Shown here: positions 35,842 to 45,369 of the stretch, one piece after another
Layout: every line of letters begins with the position of its first letter
How positions within the stretch are numbered: the first letter of the stretch is position 1
Assembly: GCA_964565865.1 (NCBI GenBank)
Contig: CAZMGM010000003.1
Coordinates: 62,001 to 126,000, forward strand
Source of the DNA: CBDAPI01 sp964565865
Lineage (GTDB): Bacteria > Acidobacteriota > UBA6911 > RPQK01 > CBDAPI01
Length of the DNA: 64,000 nt
Direction of reading: 5' to 3'
Made by a program: the position numbers and the translations under genes
Notes under the pieces: model-generated
Database searches by the model: none
Seen by the model: the letters and a program-made list of their open reading frames with translations, nothing else
Told to the model about the DNA's origin: nothing

Positions 35842-37560
35842 TCAATAGCCCACAGCTGCGCCATCTGGACTCCGCGGATCGGAGACGCCCAGGAACGCTT
35901 TGGTTTCCGGGTCGATCAGGATTCCCATCGCACGTCCCTGTGAGCGGGAGGTCTTGAACCGGCGGATTTCGTGCCCCCTGTCGCGAAGCAGGCGCAGGGT
36001 GTCGGCCGAGAATCCAAAGGGCTCGACCTTCAGCTGATTGGGAAGCCACTGGTGATGGATGCGTCCGGCGTAGATGGCTTCCGAGATGTCCATCTTGAAA
36101 TCGACGATGTTGACGATCAACTGAAAGACGGTGTTGATAATCGTCTTCCCTCCGGGCGATCCGATGAGGAGAAAGGGCCGGTCATTCTTGAGCACTATGG
36201 TAGGCGTCATGGAAGAAAGCATCCGCTTTTCCGGGGCGATGAGGTTCGGAGCCGTGCCGATTTTGCCCTCCCGGTTCGTTTCTCCCGGCACGGGGTTGAA
36301 GTCGCCCATTTCATTGTTGAGCAAGAAGCCCGTGCCCTTGATCGCAATCCTGGAGCCATAGGGGGACTCCAGCGTGTAGGTGACCACCACCGCATTACCG
36401 AGGGAATCCGCTACGGAGTAGTGGGTGGTTTCTTCCGATTCGTAGGCATTGTTGAAACGGCCGGGATCGCTTACCGAAGCCCGGTTGGTTCTGATTCCGG
36501 CGCGTAGCTCTTCGGCATAGTCCTTTGACAGCAGCCGGTCGATCGGCATATCGGGATTGAAATCGGGGTCGCCCAGGAACCTGGCTCGATCGGCGAAAGC
36601 CCGCCGCATGGATTCTGCCAGCAGATGCAGGTGCTTTGCTGATCCATAGCCTGCACCGACTAGGTCAAAACCCTCCACTATATTGAGCGCCTCGATCAGT
36701 GCCACTCCGCCTGAGCTGGGTGGTCCCATTGAGATGATGCGGTAGCCCCGATAGGTTCCCTCGACCGGTGGGCGTTCGGTGGCTTCATATCGGAGCAGAT
36801 CCTCTTGAGTGATGAGTCCCCCCGCAGCACGCATTTCCTCGGCAATGAGCCGGGCCGTTCTCCCCTTGTAGAAGCCGTCGCGCCCCTTTCTCTGGATGCG
36901 GCTTAAGGCACGTGCCAGTTCGGGCTGTCTCCACACCTCACCGGTTACGTAAGGTTCTCCCCCTGGTTTGAGAAACACCCCTGCCGAGCCCGGGTAGTTG
37001 CGAAACTGGGCGGCCTCGTCCCGCATATCTGCGGCCAGCTTGGGGGTGACGACAAATCCTCGCCGGGCGATCTGAACAGCGGGCTCGATGAGTTGGCTCA
37101 TGGGAAGGGTGCCAAAACGCCGGTGCGCAAGAAAGAATCCAGCCACTGTTCCCGGCACTGCGACGGACAAATAGCCCCGGTGGTTGATCGCTCCATCGTA
37201 ATGCTCCTTTTCGTCCAGGAACATTTCCCGGTGGGCAGTTAGGGGAGCCTTCTCACGGAAGTCAAATGTGGTTATCTCCCCGTCGGGTCGGCAAACGACC
37301 ATGAACCCGCCGCCCCCGATGTTCCCGGCCGACGGTAGGTTTACGGCCAGAGCGAAGCCGGTGGCGATGGCTGCGTCAACTGCATTCCCCCCTTTCTTCA
37401 AGATCGCGACGCCCACTCGGGACGAGAGGATGTGGGCGGAAACGACCAGTCCATTTCGCGCCTTCACGGGTTGCGGCGAGCTAACTCCATGCACAAGGGG
37501 GAGCGACCCTAGGAGGAGCGTCGGGATTATGGATCGCTTCATGCCAGAGAAAAGCCCCAT
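35842..37560 (-). CDS. ggt: Gamma-glutamyltransferase
   Basis: 572 residues. A signal peptide lies near the N-terminus; the start may be the ATG at 37560 or the one at 37542 (MKRSIIPTLLLGS), which gives a neater signal. NGLVVSAHILSS, GNIGGGGFMV and the autoprocessing site TTHYSVADSLG, with the nucleophile threonine that becomes the N-terminus of the small subunit, are intact. PPSSGG and GSPGGKTII bind substrate. Periplasmic enzyme of glutathione breakdown. It overlaps nothing downstream; its neighbour at 35103 is decayed. Confidence 0.94.
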   Translation of the reverse strand: MGLFSGMKRSIIPTLLLGSLPLVHGVSSPQPVKARNGLVVSAHILSSRVGVAILKKGGNAVDAAIATGFALAVNLPSAGNIGGGGFMVVCRPDGEITTFDFREKAPLTAHREMFLDEKEHYDGAINHRGYLSVAVPGTVAGFFLAHRRFGTLPMSQLIEPAVQIARRGFVVTPKLAADMRDEAAQFRNYPGSAGVFLKPGGEPYVTGEVWRQPELARALSRIQRKGRDGFYKGRTARLIAEEMRAAGGLITQEDLLRYEATERPPVEGTYRGYRIISMGPPSSGGVALIEALNIVEGFDLVGAGYGSAKHLHLLAESMRRAFADRARFLGDPDFNPDMPIDRLLSKDYAEELRAGIRTNRASVSDPGRFNNAYESEETTHYSVADSLGNAVVVTYTLESPYGSRIAIKGTGFLLNNEMGDFNPVPGETNREGKIGTAPNLIAPEKRMLSSMTPTIVLKNDRPFLLIGSPGGKTIINTVFQLIVNIVDFKMDISEAIYAGRIHHQWLPNQLKVEPFGFSADTLRLLRDRGHEIRRFKTSRSQGRAMGILIDPETKAFLGVSDPRSPDGAAVGY

Positions 37561-37610
37561 TCAAACAAGCTACTCGCGCCTTCTGAAAGAAGCAAGCGCA
37601 GCGACCCCTT

Positions 37611-37659
37611 TGATTCTCGACCTTCGACTTTTGACTTTGGCGCTCCAGACATTAGACTT
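37611..37659. repeat. Heptad-phased short array (7 units, two degenerate)
   Basis: TGATTCT, CGACCTT, CGACTTT, TGACTTT, then two diverged units, then TAGACTT, all in one 7-bp phase. It lies between the ggt start and the aquaporin gene. Confidence 0.6.
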
Positions 37660-37744
37660 TGTAGAAGCTTGTGCCGGGTTCGGTGGCGATCCTCCGGCAC
37701 AAAAAAGTCGGGTTCTCATTTTCGTTTTCAGGAAGGGAGTCTTC

Positions 37745-38374
37745 ATGGCAAAGCTGCTGACAGAGTTCATCGGCACTTTTTTCTTGGTTCTCACCATTGG
37801 ACTGACAGTTATGGGGGGCCTGAGCATGGCACCACTGGCAATTGGAGCCTCGCTCATGGTCATGGTCTACATGGGTGGCCACATTTCTGGGGCCCACTAC
37901 AACCCAGCGGTTTCTCTGGCAGTAATGCTGCGAGGGAAGCTGTCGGCCGCCGAACTTGTTCCCTATTGGCTGGCCCAGATTGCGGGATCCCTGGTCGCTG
38001 CTTTGGCCGCCTATCTGATTATGGGTAGAACTTTCGCGCCGGCCCCGGGCGAGTCCGTCACCTTCGGATCGGCGGTCCTTGTGGAGATCCTCTTCACGTT
38101 CGCTCTGGCTCTCGTGGTGCTCAACTCAGGCACTTCCAAGGCCACCAAAGGCAACTCCTTTTATGGGTTGGCGATCGGTTTTACAATCGTCGCGGCAGCC
38201 TTTGCCGGGGGTCCTATTTCTGGTGGAGCTTTTAATCCAGCCGTTGGAATTGGACCCATCTTCGTAAACGCGATCCTGGGCGGAGGTTCCCTCGGCGACC
38301 TCCTAACCTACATCGTGGGTCCGTTTGTAGGAGGTGCGCTGGCCGCGGCGGCGTTCAAGCTTCAGGAATCCTGA
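37745..38374 (+). CDS. Aquaporin / MIP-family channel
   Basis: 209 residues from the ATG at 37745, preceded by GGAAGGGAG. Six membrane helices with both half-helix motifs intact: HYNPAVSLAV and AFNPAVGIG. ISGAHYNP and ISGGAFNP are typical. The channel passes water or small neutral solutes across the inner membrane; sequence alone does not separate water from glycerol. The frame is open upstream but only as antisense of ggt. Confidence 0.92.
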   Translation: MAKLLTEFIGTFFLVLTIGLTVMGGLSMAPLAIGASLMVMVYMGGHISGAHYNPAVSLAVMLRGKLSAAELVPYWLAQIAGSLVAALAAYLIMGRTFAPAPGESVTFGSAVLVEILFTFALALVVLNSGTSKATKGNSFYGLAIGFTIVAAAFAGGPISGGAFNPAVGIGPIFVNAILGGGSLGDLLTYIVGPFVGGALAAAAFKLQES

Positions 38375-38699
38375 GGAGGGGTGACTGGGTCCTAGGGGTG
38401 CGCTCGAGCGTGTAACCCAAGTTAAGCTTTCATCCTGTCTGCAGACCCACTCTGCAGGGGAAGATCTCGGAAGCCGGACCTCCTACCCGTTCCGTGTTTG
38501 CCTCTGCCAGGCTTTCCCCCTCCTATTTGCCTTCAGAGGCCTCGCTACAACTGCGCCTGAGCCAACCGCGCAGCGGTTACTATGGACTCCCTGGAGGCCC
38601 TGCCCAGAGCCTCGGATTCTCAACTTTGCTCCCGTTCCTGGAACTATAACCTGGGCTGGGACCAAAGAATCGGACGGAAGAGGTTCGTTCGAACCACGG
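38375..38699. other. Non-coding stretch before a decayed gene
   Basis: About 325 bp in which I see no intact gene. The later part (from 38582) is open in one frame that runs into the decayed outer-membrane gene, but the peptide has no recognisable features. Confidence 0.4.
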
Positions 38700-39202
38700 T
38701 GTTCAGTCCCGACCGGGCAATCCCTCATGAAGAAGTCATCCCGAGTTCAGAATGTCTCTCCTGCAATCAATCGGGGCATGTTCGACCTGCGCTCTTTGAA
38801 GGAGAGCTCTATGAAGCCGGCGTGGGGGGGGATCAGTTCATTTGCCACGAGGTCACGTTGGTGACGGGCTACGATTTCACACAGGATGAGGATCTCTTTT
38901 TGTTGCGTCGGGAACATGAGGGGGAGTGCCGGCCTCTTCTACGTCAGTTCACAGGGTTTCTTGTTAAGCGCCGGAGAGAACTTTTTCCAGGAGAAGGGAT
39001 GCCTGGGAGTAGAACTTCCCCAGACCAGAGTTTTCACTACGGACCTAAGCCTCACTTACGAATTCCCTGAGAAGCGGGGGCGATTTCCTTGCGCGTGAAC
39101 AACCTATTCGACCGCCGCTACGAGTTTCTGGTCGAACCGCTGCCTCTGAACCGGCGAGTTCCCAGACAGAAATTTGAATTCTCACTCCGCTTCGACTTCT
39201 AG
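38700..39202 (+). pseudogene. Decayed TonB-receptor-like outer-membrane protein, C-terminal part
   Basis: Three frames in succession give a continuous barrel end: LFEGELYEAGV to YDFTQDEDLFLLRREHEG, then LFYVSSQGFLLSAGENFF to DLSLTYEFPEKRG, then SLRVNNLFDRRYEFLVEPL to FEFSLRFDF and a TAG at 39200. The frame changes lie near 38925 and 39080. VNNLFDRRYE and the terminal FDF are typical of TonB-dependent receptors. The N-terminal half is gone; the left boundary is approximate. Confidence 0.7.
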
Positions 39203-39214
39203 CAATCGGCGGCT

Positions 39215-39235
39215 GGGATCTGGAATTTGGATTCT
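39215..39235. repeat. Heptad-phased short array (3 units)
   Basis: GGGATCT, GGAATTT, GGATTCT, contiguous, 22 bp before the gnd start. Short, so less secure than the others. Confidence 0.4.
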
Positions 39236-39257
39236 TCGAACGGCATAATCGGCCTCA

Positions 39258-40691
39258 ATGGCGGATCACAAGCGCGATGTTGGAATGATCGGCCTCGGGG
39301 TCATGGGACGCAACCTGGTTCTGAATATTGAGGATCAGGGCTTTCCTGTAACCGTCTGGAACCTGGAGACTGATTGGACAGAGGCCTTTCTGGCAGGCGA
39401 AGGTGCCGGGAGGAAAATCACAGCAGTCAAGAGTCTGGAGGAGCTGTCCAGGGTTCTGACTCCTCCGCGGCGCATCATCATGATGATCAAGGCGGGTCGG
39501 CCGGTCGATGCAACCCTTGGCCAGCTTCTGTCCTGCCTCGAGGCAGGGGATGTGGTGGTGGACGGCGGGAACTCTCATTTCGAGGACACGGTTGCCCGCC
39601 AGCAAGTCTCCAGCAAGAAGGGCATCCATTTTTTTGGCCTGGGAGTCTCGGGAGGAGAAGAAGGGGCTCGCCACGGTCCCTCTTTAATGCCGGGAGGAGA
39701 CCGTGTTGCCTACGAGCAACACCTGCACGTGGTGTTGAAACGAATCGCCGCGATCAGCGACGACGGCCCCTGCGTAGGCTACATCGGGCCCGGTGGCGCC
39801 GGCCATTTTGTAAAGATGGTTCACAACGGTATTGAGTATGGCGATATGGAGTTGATCGCCGAAGCCTACGATGTGATGGGGCGCGGCCTGGGGATGAATG
39901 CTGAGGAGATCGCTGACGTTTTTGGCGGCTGGAATCGTGGCCGTCTCAGCTCCTATCTGATCGACATTACGGCCCGAATACTAGAGGTCCGGGATCCGGC
40001 TACCGGAAATCCTTTGGTTGAAATGATTCTGGATAAAGCAGGTCAAAAAGGAACGGGAAAGTGGACGGCGCAGTCGGCGCTTGATCTTGGGGTCCCCGTC
40101 CCCACTATCAGCGCGGCGCTGGACGCCCGGTTTCTTTCCGCCATCAAGGAGCAGCGGGTAGAAGCCGCCGTCCGCATGCCTGCCTCTCCTGGCCTTCTGG
40201 GGATCGAGAAAGGGATAGTTTTGAAGCAGCTCGAGGTGGCCCTCTACGCCTCAAAAATCTGCACCTATGCCCAGGGCATGTCGGTCATTGCAGCCGGCTC
40301 TCGAGAGCACGAATGGGGCATCGATGAGGCCGAGGTGTGCAGGATCTGGAAAGCCGGCTGTATCATTCGGGCCCGGCTGCTTGATAATATCCGGCAAGTG
40401 TTCCAGACTTCTCCCGGAATCCGGAACCTGCTTCTGAATGCCCATCTATCGGCCCTCATGCTCAGTCTGGAAAAGGACTGGAGAGATCTGGTCACGAGTA
40501 CGAGGCACTCCGGTATTCCGACTCTGGCCATGTCCGCGAGTCTGGCCTATTTCGATGCCTTTCGAAGTATGACTCTGCCCTTGAACCTGACCCAGGCACA
40601 ACGCGATTACTTCGGTGCCCACACCTACCGTCGTGTCGACGATCCCCACGGTAAGCCCGTTCACACGGACTGGCAGAATAGCGAGCGGTAA
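39258..40691 (+). CDS. gnd: 6-phosphogluconate dehydrogenase, decarboxylating
   Basis: 477 residues. NADP motif GMIGLGVMGRNL, then MMIKAGRPVD, VVDGGNSHFEDT, the signature FFGLGVSGGEEGARHGPSLM, and catalytic Lys/Asn in HFVKMVHNGIEYGDM. C-terminal KWTAQSALDLGVP is the substrate-binding helix region. It forms ribulose-5-phosphate and NADPH. zwf follows after 16 nt, so the two oxidative pentose phosphate steps are co-transcribed. The middle enzyme, 6-phosphogluconolactonase, is not adjacent. Confidence 0.96.
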   Translation: MADHKRDVGMIGLGVMGRNLVLNIEDQGFPVTVWNLETDWTEAFLAGEGAGRKITAVKSLEELSRVLTPPRRIIMMIKAGRPVDATLGQLLSCLEAGDVVVDGGNSHFEDTVARQQVSSKKGIHFFGLGVSGGEEGARHGPSLMPGGDRVAYEQHLHVVLKRIAAISDDGPCVGYIGPGGAGHFVKMVHNGIEYGDMELIAEAYDVMGRGLGMNAEEIADVFGGWNRGRLSSYLIDITARILEVRDPATGNPLVEMILDKAGQKGTGKWTAQSALDLGVPVPTISAALDARFLSAIKEQRVEAAVRMPASPGLLGIEKGIVLKQLEVALYASKICTYAQGMSVIAAGSREHEWGIDEAEVCRIWKAGCIIRARLLDNIRQVFQTSPGIRNLLLNAHLSALMLSLEKDWRDLVTSTRHSGIPTLAMSASLAYFDAFRSMTLPLNLTQAQRDYFGAHTYRRVDDPHGKPVHTDWQNSER

Positions 40692-40707
40692 TGTTTTGGG
40701 TGATGAG

Positions 40708-42288
40708 ATGAGCGGTTCGGAAGCAGCAGGCCAGTCAACTGGAGAGAGGGAGAAGTACTCAGGCGGGGTGGGCAACCCTTTGATTGAGGGTCTGCGTCTG
40801 CTGGCCCGTCCTTCCCCCTGCGCTGTTGTCATCTTCGGGGCGACTGGAGATCTGACCCGACGAAAACTGATGCCGGCTCTCTTCAACCTGGCTCGTCAGG
40901 GGCTTCTGCCTCAGTGTTTTCAGATCGTCGGGACATCGCGTTCCCCCCTGCGCGATGAAGAGTTTAGGGACTCCATGCGGTCTGCCCTGCAGGAGTTTGG
41001 TTCGGTGCACGGTGCGGAGAGTGAACTGCTGGAGAGTTTTCTCAAGGCTCTCACCTATGTTCCGACAGACTCGGATGTGCCGTCCGTTTTTCGGGATCTA
41101 GCCTCTCACCTCGAGCATCTAGATAAGTCTGCGGGCACCTCTGGGAACCGCCTCTTTTATCTGGCGGTTCCCCCGGTTACCTACGCTCCCATCGCCGCAG
41201 CACTCGGTGAAGCCGGGCTCCAGAGGTCGAAAGGATGGACTCGACTGATTGTCGAGAAGCCCTTTGGTCGTGACCTGAACACAATGCTCGAACTGAACCG
41301 GCAGATTCTGAGATTCTTTGCCGAGGACCAGATCTACCGGATTGACCACTATCTGGGAAAAGAAACCGTACAGAACATCATGGTCCTGCGCTTTGCGAAC
41401 GGGATATTCGAGCCTTTCTGGAATCAGCAGTATGTCAATCACGTTCAGATTACAGCTGCGGAGAGCCTGGGGGTAGGCACTCGCGGGGAATACTACGACC
41501 AGTCGGGAGCCGTTCGGGACATGATTCAGAACCACCTTCTTCAGATGTTGTCTCTGATCGCCATGGAGCCCCCCATTTCTCTCGATTCTAACGCGATTCG
41601 CGACGAGAAGAACAAGCTCATCCGCTCTATTCGGCCCATCCCCCACGAGGAGGTCCAGGTTGCTGCCGTACGTGGACAGTATGCGGGCGGAGCGGTTGCT
41701 GGGGAGCCCGTTCCGGGCTACCGGGAAGAGGGCCGAGTCGATCCCGCTTCGAGGACACCGACTTATGCCGCAGTGCGTCTCTTCGTGGACAATTGGCGAT
41801 GGGCCAAGGTCCCTTTTTATTTGCGCACTGGCAAGCGAATGCCCAGGAAAGTCACCGAGGTTGCGATCCAGTTTCGGAGAGCCCCCCACCTGCTTTTTCG
41901 GCAGGACGCGGGGATCCTTTCGGACCCCAACGTCCTGATCGTGCGAGTGGAGCCCGACGAGGGGATTACCCTTCGCTTCAAAGCCAAGATTCCGGGCCAG
42001 GCGATCAAGATTCGCAATGTCAGCATGGATTTCGACTACGGGAGCTCCTTTGGACGTTCCTCCCCGCCGGCATATGAGCGGCTGCTTTTAGATGCTCTGA
42101 TCGGGGAATCCACTTTGTTTGCAAGAGGGGACATGGTTGAGACCTCGTGGCGGCTTCTGATGCCGCTTTTAGAAGTGTGGGACGGGAGCAAAGCTCCCGA
42201 CTTTCCCAACTATGAGGCGGGATCCTGGGGTCCGGAAAAGTCCGAGTCGTGGATCGCCGCGGATCAACAGCGGTGGAGGTGTCCTTAG
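40708..42288 (+). CDS. zwf: Glucose-6-phosphate 1-dehydrogenase
   Basis: 526 residues from the ATG at 40708. NADP motif FGATGDLTRRKLMPAL and the active-site signature RIDHYLGKETVQN are intact, with EKPFGRDL between. It oxidises glucose-6-phosphate and is the entry to the pentose phosphate pathway. An in-frame extension reaches back to 40615 but lies inside gnd. The first 35 residues are a poorly conserved leader. Confidence 0.95.
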   Translation: MSGSEAAGQSTGEREKYSGGVGNPLIEGLRLLARPSPCAVVIFGATGDLTRRKLMPALFNLARQGLLPQCFQIVGTSRSPLRDEEFRDSMRSALQEFGSVHGAESELLESFLKALTYVPTDSDVPSVFRDLASHLEHLDKSAGTSGNRLFYLAVPPVTYAPIAAALGEAGLQRSKGWTRLIVEKPFGRDLNTMLELNRQILRFFAEDQIYRIDHYLGKETVQNIMVLRFANGIFEPFWNQQYVNHVQITAAESLGVGTRGEYYDQSGAVRDMIQNHLLQMLSLIAMEPPISLDSNAIRDEKNKLIRSIRPIPHEEVQVAAVRGQYAGGAVAGEPVPGYREEGRVDPASRTPTYAAVRLFVDNWRWAKVPFYLRTGKRMPRKVTEVAIQFRRAPHLLFRQDAGILSDPNVLIVRVEPDEGITLRFKAKIPGQAIKIRNVSMDFDYGSSFGRSSPPAYERLLLDALIGESTLFARGDMVETSWRLLMPLLEVWDGSKAPDFPNYEAGSWGPEKSESWIAADQQRWRCP

Positions 42289-42469
42289 CCAGAACAATGC
42301 ATGAACTGTGTGCTGCAGCGTGGGGAATCTCCCCGTTTCACCGCCAAAACGAATGACGAATCTGGCTTGCAAACCGGAGCATTCTCACCATGGGAAGCAG
42401 GCGCTGTAAAATTGAAATGGAATCTGCGGCTGTGTTAAATTTCGTTCCTTCAAACAGGTAGGAATATTC
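42289..42469. other. Intergenic region with small hairpin before the EF-G paralogue
   Basis: GGGGA-ATC-TCCCC at 42322-42334, followed by GTTT, could act as a weak terminator for gnd-zwf. AGGTAGGAA precedes the next start codon at 42470. Confidence 0.3.
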
Positions 42470-44545
42470 ATGGCTACATTCGAGAGTGAGAGCATTCGAA
42501 ATATTGGAGTCGTCGGTCACGGTGACGCCGGAAAGACTTCTCTGGTGAGCACTATGCTGTTCGCCTCGGGTGATGTAAACCGGTTGGGAAAGGTGGAAGA
42601 AGGGAACACGGTTACCGACTACGACGAAGAAGAAATAGAGCGTCAGGTGACGCTCACCAGCTCCGTCGCCTACTCCCACTGGAGGGACGACAAGATCAAC
42701 ATTGTCGATACGCCCGGCTATTCGGCGTTTGTGCAGGACGCGAAAATGTCCTTGTTGGGCGTGGAAACTGCCCTGGTGGTGGTGGATGCCGTGGAAGGAG
42801 TCGAGGTGCAAACCGAACAGGTCTGGGGATTCGCCGAAGAACTAGATCTGGCACGGGCAGTGGTGCTCACGAAAATGGACCGGGAACGGGCAGACTTTCG
42901 GAGGACCCTGCAGACACTCCAGGAAAACTTCGGCCGCTCCGTGGTGCCGGTACAGCTGCCGATAGGGAAAGAACACGAATTCAAAGGGGTGGTTGATCTC
43001 ACTTCGTCCAGGGCCTATCTGTACAAGGCCGATGGTAGCGGCGACTTCAAGGAAGTGGAGATTCCCGAAAACCTGCAAAGCGATGCGGAGTCATTGAGGG
43101 CAGAGCTGGTTGAGATGATCGCCGAGAGCGACGACGAATTGATGGAACGGTATTTCGAGGAGGGAACACTCTCGGAGGACGAAGTGAGGGCCGGTTTGCG
43201 AAAGTCATTCCGGGAAGGCTCGGTCTTTCCTGTGTTCTGCGTGTCGTCCATATCCAACGTCGGTGTCAAACAACTCTTGGACCAGATTATCGATCTTTTT
43301 CCAAATCCACTGGAAAGGAAACCTTTTAAGGCGGTTACCCAGCAGGGGGAGGAAGCCGAGATCATCCCTTCGGAGGATGGTCCTCTAGCAGTCTATGTGT
43401 TCAAGACGTTTGCCGATCCCTTTGCCGGCCGCATCAACATCCTGCGGGTCATTTCGGGTACCCTCAAGTCCGACACGAGTCTGAAGAACCTAACTCGGGA
43501 CCAGTCCGAACGATTCGGCGCCCTTCAGATTTTTCAGGGAAAGGGTCATGAGGCGGTTCTGGAACTCCGGGCCGGGGACGTTGGCGGGGTCCTGAAGCTC
43601 AAGGACACCGGCACGGGCGATACGCTTGGAGATGCGGCCGTCCGAGCAACCGTGAAGGACGTCAATTTTCCGGAGCCAGCCATCAGCTTTGCGGTCGAGC
43701 CCAGGACACGAGGAGACGAAGAGAAAATCAGCTCGGCCATTGCCAAGGTTCTGGAAGAAGACCCGTCGCTGCGATTCAGCCGCGACGCCCAGACTCAGGA
43801 GTTCCTGCTGGCGGGCACCGGCCAGGTTCACATTGAGGTGGTTGTGAACAGACTCAAGAATCGCTACGGCGTTGATGTCAATTTAAAACCACCGAAGGTC
43901 CCTTATCGCGAGACCATTGTGGGTACGGCCGACGTTCAGGGCAGGCACAAGAAGCAGACCGGAGGCCACGGTCAGTTTGGAGATTGCAAGATCCGAATGG
44001 AACCGTTGGAACGAGGAAGGGGATTCGATTTTGAAGATAAAATCTTCGGAGGCTCCATACCCAAGGGCTACATCCCGGCGGTAGAGAAGGGAATCAAGGA
44101 AGCTGCTCTCAAAGGGTTTCTGGCCGGGTATCCGGTCGTCGATTTTCGGGTTACGCTCTACGATGGTAGTTATCATAATGTGGACTCGTCCGAAATGGCG
44201 TTCAAGATCGCCGGAGGCCTGGCTTTCAAGAAGGCGATGGGGCAGGCCCGTCCGGCTCTGATCGAACCCGTCATGGATATTGAGGTCTATGTCCCGGAAG
44301 AGTTCGCGGGAGATGTCATGGGAGACCTCAACGCAAGGCGCGGTAAGATACAGGGCATGGACGTAAAAGGAAGGACGCAGATCGTCCGGGCCCAGGTGCC
44401 ATTTGCGGAAATGCTCAATTACGCTCCGGTCCTGACCTCCATGACGGGAGGTCGAGGGAGCTACCATATGGAGCACTCACACTACGAAATCGTTCCCCCA
44501 CATCTGGCCGCAAAAATCGTTGAAGAGGCGAAGCGGGAGGACTGA
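42470..44545 (+). CDS. Elongation factor G paralogue (FusA2/EF-G2-like)
   Basis: 691 residues with the five EF-G domains. G1 is GHGDAGKT (16-23). Switch II reads DTPGY with Y84 where translational GTPases have the catalytic histidine (DTPGH), and the base-recognition motif reads TKMD (134-137) instead of NKMD. Domain IV carries KKQTGGHGQFGDCKIRMEP and the C-terminal GRGSYHMEHSHYE. These changes mark the diverged EF-G2 class rather than the housekeeping translocase; relatives may bind GTP with little ribosome-stimulated hydrolysis. It is not in a str operon; lgt follows after 26 nt. Confidence 0.88.
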   Translation: MATFESESIRNIGVVGHGDAGKTSLVSTMLFASGDVNRLGKVEEGNTVTDYDEEEIERQVTLTSSVAYSHWRDDKINIVDTPGYSAFVQDAKMSLLGVETALVVVDAVEGVEVQTEQVWGFAEELDLARAVVLTKMDRERADFRRTLQTLQENFGRSVVPVQLPIGKEHEFKGVVDLTSSRAYLYKADGSGDFKEVEIPENLQSDAESLRAELVEMIAESDDELMERYFEEGTLSEDEVRAGLRKSFREGSVFPVFCVSSISNVGVKQLLDQIIDLFPNPLERKPFKAVTQQGEEAEIIPSEDGPLAVYVFKTFADPFAGRINILRVISGTLKSDTSLKNLTRDQSERFGALQIFQGKGHEAVLELRAGDVGGVLKLKDTGTGDTLGDAAVRATVKDVNFPEPAISFAVEPRTRGDEEKISSAIAKVLEEDPSLRFSRDAQTQEFLLAGTGQVHIEVVVNRLKNRYGVDVNLKPPKVPYRETIVGTADVQGRHKKQTGGHGQFGDCKIRMEPLERGRGFDFEDKIFGGSIPKGYIPAVEKGIKEAALKGFLAGYPVVDFRVTLYDGSYHNVDSSEMAFKIAGGLAFKKAMGQARPALIEPVMDIEVYVPEEFAGDVMGDLNARRGKIQGMDVKGRTQIVRAQVPFAEMLNYAPVLTSMTGGRGSYHMEHSHYEIVPPHLAAKIVEEAKRED

Positions 44546-44571
44546 GACCCGCCGGGCCTAGGAGGAGGCCA

Positions 44572-45369
44572 GTGTATCCCAAAATCTTTGAGCTGGGGCC
44601 TATAACTCTGCACTCCTACGGCTTGCTGCTGGCGCTGGCCTTTCTCTCAGGAACCGCATTGCTGGCACGGCTGGCCTCTCGGGACGAGGTACCAGTAGGT
44701 CGAGCCTGGGATCTCGCCTTCGTGATTATTCTGTCAGCTCTGCTGGGGGCCAAACTCCTCATGATTGCAGACAATTTGAGCTACTATCTCGAGCAGCCGT
44801 CCCGATTCGTGGGTCTAGAGTTCTGGCAGGCCGGGGGGGCGTACTTCGGAGGGTTGATCGGAGCCGTAGCAGGAAGCTACTGGTACATCTCCCGCTCTTG
44901 CGATCTGAGTTTCTGGGTGATGGCGGATGCTGCAGCACCTGCCATTGCACTAGGTCAGAGTATCGGTCGCCTGGGTTGCTTCGCCGCCGGATGCGACTAT
45001 GGAACATCTAGTGGCCTGCCTTGGGCCGTGACCTTTACGAGTGACTACGCCCATCAGAATGTTGGGGTCCCCCTCAACGTTTCTATCCATCCAGTCCAGC
45101 TTTACGAGTCGGCCGGGGCCTTTGTTCTCTTCCTTCTCCTGCTTAGACTCCACGCCCCCAGAGGGTTCCAGGGCCAGATCTTTGCCACCTATTTGATGGG
45201 TTATGGTGTACTTCGATTTGTGAACGAGTTTTTTCGGGGTGACCGGGGCCAGGGTCTTTTTTTTGACGGGAATATTTCCCTACACCAGTTGATTGCTGTC
45301 GCTCTTGTCGTTGCCGCGCTGCTCGTTTTCTACTTCGGGCGCTCGAAATCGAGTCTCGGCCGTGCCTGA
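44572..45369 (+). CDS. lgt: Prolipoprotein diacylglyceryl transferase
   Basis: 265 residues starting with GTG after AGGAGGAGG. Seven membrane helices. The Lgt signature is present as GRLGCFAAGCDYGTSSGLPW, HPVQLYES carries the conserved region, and RFVNEFFRGDRGQG the late arginine. It transfers diacylglycerol to the lipobox cysteine of prolipoproteins in the inner membrane, the first step of lipoprotein maturation. It overlaps the next gene by 8 nt. Confidence 0.93.
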   Translation: MYPKIFELGPITLHSYGLLLALAFLSGTALLARLASRDEVPVGRAWDLAFVIILSALLGAKLLMIADNLSYYLEQPSRFVGLEFWQAGGAYFGGLIGAVAGSYWYISRSCDLSFWVMADAAAPAIALGQSIGRLGCFAAGCDYGTSSGLPWAVTFTSDYAHQNVGVPLNVSIHPVQLYESAGAFVLFLLLLRLHAPRGFQGQIFATYLMGYGVLRFVNEFFRGDRGQGLFFDGNISLHQLIAVALVVAALLVFYFGRSKSSLGRA

